The notes beneath the pieces were generated by a model. It did not search any database. It was not told the origin of the DNA and saw only the letters and a list, made by a program, of their open reading frames with translations. The position numbers and the translations under genes are program-made. From assembly GCA_021527695.1 (NCBI GenBank), contig JAKFAO010000003.1, positions 1,364,001-1,428,000 on the forward strand: a stretch of DNA of 64,000 nucleotides. The letters run 5' to 3'. This DNA is from Naematelia aurantialba (lineage: Eukaryota > Basidiomycota > Tremellomycetes > Tremellales > Naemateliaceae). Below, in pieces: positions 59,701 to 64,000 of this stretch (positions within the stretch are counted from its first letter, which is position 1; each line of letters opens with the position of its first letter).

Positions 59701-60532
59701 CCGCTCGGTCCGACTTTGGCAATGCCGTCTGGGTCAAAGACGATACTCGGCCCGGCGGTGGTTGCTGGGTGACGGCTACGGAAGCGGACCGCCAAGCGAG
59801 CGGCGTGCAACAAGACGTGCTCCTGCTCGACGAGCTGCCAGAGGGCCCACTACGCCGACTCGCGCACGAGAAAATCAGGCGCAACTCTGAAGTCCAGCAG
59901 TTACATCGTCCAAAGATGGAAGAACTGGATGCGGCACAACTCGACCTCAAGGAGAGGCAGTGGCGAGAAAGTAACCTGAATCCGCAGATCAACTTTGATA
60001 CCACCATCCCCGCGGGTTTTGCGGCGATGGGGACGCCCAGAATAGAAGGACAGCTCCCCTCGGTATTGACACAAGGGAGCGATGGTCTGGGGATGGACCA
60101 AACGCGAGCTCTGCCAGCAGGAGACGAAGAGAACCCCCTGTCCGATTGGGGCATCATGGTATGTCTCGCCACTCACGCCCTCGTGTTTGTGACAGAGCGA
60201 TCTTGCTAACCCCAGCAAAGCCTGGCGTCCTGCCGACGGATTCGACGGGAAACGACTTCAACCTCCTCGATACGCTACCCACCAGCGCCCTGGATTTCCC
60301 TTCGTGGGAGGTGAGTCTCCTTGTTGCTCGTGGAGTGCTCTTGCTCGTGGATTGCTCTTGCTCGTGGAGTGCTCTTGCTCGTGGATTCCTCTTGCTCGTG
60401 GAGTGCTCTGGATCGCGGATTGGTCTGTGCTGGGCAATGGCTGATCTGGTGACGTAGCACTACTTTCAGAGTCTGAGCGCGACGACGGGGGATACCAGCG
60501 AGCAGGCCCCGGAAGGTCTGGCACTGCATTAG
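56758..60532 (+). CDS. Zn2Cys6 fungal transcription factor with Fungal_trans domain
   Basis: DNA-binding regulator; targets unknown. The start is inferred: MMGSDEQ from ATG 56758, joined by an intron to HAALQLPLTPEEDTQ, then YYDAWKFTAGARPQT and QAAIPYSQSPAGQ. A Gln/Pro/Ser-rich region and basic patch (KKKRRKGTDRDGKEG) precede the zinc cluster CDAC-RTKKIRC-14 residues-CAHC-KQYGLEC. The loop between the third and fourth Cys is long for this class. Then the regulatory middle domain: LNRPVLSAQTISLLVNAYFD, LLPIISRVEF, RFENVQAL-LLLSQVGDLHAQ (joined over a GC-AG intron, 58576-58623), ATRMAQDLGLHRES, RRRVWAACVILDRWYGAAL. The end is LSATTGDTSEQAPEGLALH. Intron 60311-60457 holds a 17-bp repeat. The first exon is the weakest part. 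Confidence 0.85.
60326..60427 (+). repeat. Six 17-bp tandem repeats inside transcription factor intron
   Basis: Units start at 60326, 60343, 60360, 60377, 60394 and 60411, consensus GCTCGTGGAGTGCTCTT, with an alternating GGAGT/GGATT pattern in successive units that suggests a 34-bp higher-order unit. They occupy most of intron 60311-60457. Confidence 0.93.
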
Positions 60533-61130
60533 GAATGCGTGCCGATTTCTCGGGGATACCATGCGCGTCGGCCTGTCGGAAATCTCGAGCAGCAAGGTAG
60601 CGAGATACGAAGCAGGGGATCGTTACCACCGTGGTGGTCGCGGAGGTGGGCGGGTTAACAGTGGAAGTACTCTAGTCATACTGGGCCCAAAGGCCGGGAT
60701 CCCGTTGATTTCTATATCTATATGTACATTATATCTAAATCTATATCTATATCTAATCTGTATTTGTATGATCGGTTGCGTACTTGCATCATAAGTCGAG
60801 CATGCATCGTCCCTTGCACTTTCCAAGGCGTCGCCAATCCCCCAAACCGACTTGAATATAGTACTGTCTATCTCGGGTTTTGAACAGACGCTGCCTACGG
60901 CCGCCTCCACCCGACCTCCACCCTCTCGACTTGCTAACAACGGGTACAACTCGACTGCACTCATTTTTACACTCGACACCTGCACGCTATATCGTATAGT
61001 GTATATAACAAGATAGAACAGGACCAGAGCCCACCACCACCAGCCACAGCAGGTCGTCCTCAAAGACCGCTGGCTTCCCATCCCCGATTGTGCATAGACG
61101 ACCGTTGGGCGGCTCCCGCGAGTGACTGAC
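60533..61130. other. Gap between transcription factor and small unknown gene
   Basis: 598 bp between same-strand neighbours. Contains an AT-rich TATATCTATATC stretch at about 60712-60765 and TATATCGTATAGTGTATATA at about 60988-61007. Nothing coding is supported. It is 3' flank plus promoter. Confidence 0.45.
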
Positions 61131-62050
61131 ATGGCGTATATCCAGGTACGTCTCACGCCGCGTCGGTGGGTGTGGGGACTGACGGGGCGTGGGGGAGCGG
61201 GGGTTGGGGCAGCGGGAGGCGGGGAGGAGCTGATGGTGGTAGTTGGTGACTATCCATGCTAAGCCCGGGAGCGCGGGGAAGATTGTCGAGCGTGAGTGTG
61301 TTGTCCGTTGCGGCTGTGGCCGCTTAGACAGAGAGACTGGCGACGGTGTTCGAGAGTAGAGAGAATAGAGAGAGTAGAAAGAGTAAACCTCATAAAGAGA
61401 GTAGAGAGGAAAGAAAGAACAGAGAGTATAGAGATGACAGGGAGGAAGAGAGGGAAGAGAGGGACGAGAGGGCGAGATACCCATCCAAAATGGGAGAAGA
61501 GAGCACAAAGCATCCAGAGGTAGAGGGAAGAGGACAAGACGACGACGCAGCGCAAGTCTAACACGACACCGCTGATACCGCCCGTAGATCTCAAGAAAAT
61601 CCAAGCGGAGAGCATCAACGACGAGCCCGGGACCAAGCTGTACGAGACGGCCCAGGACCCGGCGGACGAGAACCTCATTGTCATTTACGAGGAGTACGTG
61701 GACGAGGCTGCACGGGATGGTCAGTTGCCTGACTATGTCTCGTGTTCCTGTCTCTTGGCTTTGCAGCTGCGTCTTGTCTCGTGTTCCTGTCTCTTGACTT
61801 GTGTCCTGTCTTGTGTCTTGTGTCTTACTCCCTTCTATTTTCTACGTTGTCCCTTGGCCGCTCTCGCCCCTGGCAATCCGGAACTGACCCGTCCCGCAGA
61901 ACATCGCAAAGGCTCCGCATTCGGATGTGAGTGCACCGAGAAACCAACGGCGCGGGTGCAGAAGAGACTGACCACCTCGCAGTTTTCGCCGCTGAGCGAG
62001 ACTCGCTCATCCAGTCGATCAGCATCCAGCGCCTCGACAAGTTCAAGTAA
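61131..62050 (+). CDS. Small conserved-looking protein of unknown function
   Basis: Not recognised. Four exons: 61131-61145 (MAYIQ), 61551-61719 (RKSNTTPLIPPVDLKKIQAE to YEEYVDEAARD), 61900-61926 (27 nt, codes EHRKGSAFG) and 61983-62050 (FFAAERDSLIQSISIQRLDK then FK-stop). All junctions keep one frame with GT-AG sites, giving about 92 acidic residues, mostly helical, with no signal peptide or membrane segment. An alternative acceptor 6 nt later at the first junction is possible. Introns of 405 and 180 nt carry repeats: GAGAGTAGAGA-type purine runs at about 61340-61450, and TCTCGTGTTCCTGTCTCTTG twice at about 61738-61800. Confidence 0.65.
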
Positions 62051-62394
62051 TTCGCGTCGACTCCGAGCCAGTCTTGTGCCGCGACGAGGCGACGTCGCTG
62101 TTTCGCCGCTGTCGCTCGATCTCTAAGAACTAAATATCGGAAGCATACGGCACAGCAATGCATCGTCCCACCTTCAGACAAAGCAATGCTTGTTCGACCT
62201 ACAGACCAGCAGTGCTCCTTCCACCTGCAGACCAAGCAGTGCATCGTCATCTGCAGACATTCGCTAGACAAGAACTGCTTTACCGCCACAAGACTGAGAC
62301 GAGAGAGCACGATTCTGTCTGATTCAGGCTACTGACCGCTAGACACTAGACTGTTCCTGCGCTACTGCCCACTCACTCGAGTCAGAGTAGGCGA
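62051..62394 (+). repeat. Convergent gap with 27-28-bp tandem repeat
   Basis: 344 bp between the small unknown gene and the aldolase. From about 62153 to 62260 a unit of 27-28 bp with core AGCAATGCATCGTCCCACCT and CAGAC occurs four times with divergence. No coding sequence. Confidence 0.75.
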
Positions 62395-64000
62395 TCACGC
62401 CTTGCCCGCTGATCCAAAGAGCTTGATGAACCTTTCGCAGTTGGCGGCAAAGTTCTCCGTCGACGCCTCCATCGCGTCGGGGAACGGCAGGCTCGCGAGA
62501 TTCTTCGACAGTGCCTCGGCGTATGGATCCCGGACCCACGAGTTGACGTTGATCTATGCCATTCAGCGCTGTTCGCTCGTACGCTAGTCTACAGCCTGAA
62601 GCCTGAGAGATTGAGAGACTGGGGCGAGTCTGAAAGCCTGAAAGCCTCGCAGGGTGGAGCCGGCCAGAGCCCGCTCTGTGCTGCGACCGGGTTCCGTGCC
62701 AGATCCAAACTAGATAGCAACAGGCATACCTTTATCGACCCGTTTTTGATCGTTTCTTTAAAGTACGCTTCTCCGCCGTAAACGTCCCAATCAACGCCTG
62801 AGGGGCTGTAAAAGTCGGTCCCGTGCGCTGAAGAGATATCAGCCTTGCCACATGGTTCTTGCCATCAACGGGACGACAAGAGCGAAGAGCGGGCGTAGGC
62901 GTAGAACAACGACGCACCGCAGAGAGTGACGCGGCCCTTGAACCGGGAATGCAGGTCTTGCAAACTAATCCGAGGGTCAGCGGTCAGTCACTTAATAAAA
63001 CGTCCATGAAGTCGGATGAGGACGACAACGTACATGTCCCAATGCAGATCGGGCTTTGATACATATGTTCCATGTCGGTTGCCGATGCATGGTGCGAGGA
63101 TGTGTGCTCCTGTCCTGCGCTTCGTCAGCCACACGACTACATTGATGGTCCACAACGTCATGAGCACGAGACGAGGGAGCGACGTTGGGGTTGGAGGCCG
63201 ATAAGATAGACATTATAAGAGAGGGAATGGAATGGGCTGATTGGAGTGCAACGTACTCGCGCATGAAACGTTCCGCATTGTCGGGATCGGTGAGCATCTC
63301 GCCCGTGATGACACGGACGCCAGCCTCGCCACCCTCTAGCCGGCCAAGCTCGACTTCAGTCGCGATCCCCTGAGCGACGCAGCGCTTGATGTACGGGACC
63401 GCGATGGCGATGTTCTCGTCCTCGGTCTACACGCGGGAGACGTCAGCATTACCGTTCGGTCGTATCGACATTGCGTAAAGATTCAGGAGGGAAGAAGGAT
63501 GAGGGGAGAAGATGTACATAGAAAGTGTCGAAAGTGTAAACAGGGGGGGGTGGGGGGGGGGGGTGGAAGAGGCGACTGGGAAGAGGCGAATGGAACGAGG
63601 CAAGTGGAAAGAGACGTGTGCGCAGAGTGCGAGAGACGACAGACATCGGCGTGACTGGCATCGACCATGATACTGTCAAACTTGATGCCCCGCTTCTCAG
63701 CCAGACCGATGGCGAGCTCGAGATGTTCCGCGCTCGTTGCGTGGTCCAGGTGTACGGCTATAGGCACCGATGCGTTGTGCGCCCTGGGCTTGTGTGAGCT
63801 TGGGCATGAGGTAGACGGAAAACCAGTATGCAGAGAGCGGAGGTAGAGAGGAGAGAGGAGCGGCTAGTGTAGCTAGAGGTATAGACTCAGGACCGAGCGC
63901 CAGAGTGCATATACCGAAGGTGGACGGCCGGAACTGATGGCCATCACCACCAGGCTGCTTGAGGAGATGGGACGGAGGGCCACATGCCCGCCAGGACGAG
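62395..64000 (-). CDS. Class II (zinc) aldolase family protein, 5' end outside window
   Basis: Family members cleave or condense ketose (bis)phosphates; the substrate here is not clear. From the right edge: GHVALRPISSSSLVVMAISS, then IAVHLDHATSAEHLELAIGL with the zinc/catalytic HLDHA, KRGIKFDSIMVDASHAD, NIAIAVPYIKRCVAQGIATE, VELGRLEGGEAGVRVITGEM, LTDPDNAERFMRE, TGAHILAPCIGNRHGTYVSK, the AHGTDFYSPSG segment, IKINVNSWVRDPYAEALSKN, and the end FIKLFGSAGKA with stop TGA at 62395-62397. Relative to yeast Fba1 it is divergent, so I think it is a paralogue in the ketose-bisphosphate aldolase superfamily. Introns near 63540 (G-rich, AAGAGGCGAATGGAACG-type repeats) and 62595-62650 (CTGAAAGC repeats) are long. 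Confidence 0.85.

Overview
The window is nuclear DNA from a fungus, almost certainly a basidiomycete yeast of the Tremellomycetes. The evidence is dense genes on both strands, many introns of about 40-60 nt per gene with GT(A/G)AGT-type donors, GC-rich coding sequence, and protein sequences that read as Cryptococcus/Kwoniella/Trichosporon-like. I see no rRNA, tRNA, CRISPR, transposon or viral element. I find 22 protein-coding genes; two run off the window edges (a kinesin-3 on the left, a class II aldolase on the right). Gene models were assembled by hand from frame continuity, splice sites and family motifs, so internal exon edges are approximate unless given explicitly.

Layout: 1-6054(-) kinesin-3; 6361-8281(-) Rvb2; 8509-10845(+) Trm6; 11165-12107(-) cytochrome c; 12411-13371(+) small membrane protein, probably respiratory; 13712-19833(-) Sec7-PH Arf GEF; 20551-21347(+) hotdog thioesterase; 21686-25630(-) unrecognised nuclear-type protein; 25997-27314(+) OM14-like membrane protein; 27652-29813(+) GT61-like glycosyltransferase; 30367-33930(+) copper amine oxidase; 34232-38841(+) VPS9-domain Rab GEF; 38972-40903(-) Emc2; 41172-43103(-) V-ATPase subunit H; 43323-44846(+) Spp2; 45755-49775(+) Trk potassium transporter; 50704-52086(-) ribulose-phosphate 3-epimerase; 52301-54675(+) Prp28; 55667-56636(-) Skp1; 56758-60532(+) Zn2Cys6 transcription factor; 61131-62050(+) small protein of unknown function; 62395-64000(-) class II aldolase.

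Most genes are unrelated housekeeping functions: membrane traffic (kinesin-3, Arf GEF, Rab GEF, Emc2, V-ATPase), splicing (Spp2 and Prp28, which act at different steps of spliceosome activation), respiration (a divergent cytochrome c / small membrane protein pair), and metabolism. There is no operon-like or defence-island logic.

The most unusual property is where the tandem repeats sit. Many of the longer introns carry a minisatellite with its own unit (7, 17, 23, 25 or 34 bp), and six of the seven convergent intergenic gaps carry one too, while divergent promoters nearly lack them. Other notable points are two GC-AG introns (both GCAAGT donors), 9-nt coding exons, introns directly after the start codon, and a duplicated membrane module whose internal introns were duplicated at identical positions. 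I do not see a clearly new biological system.
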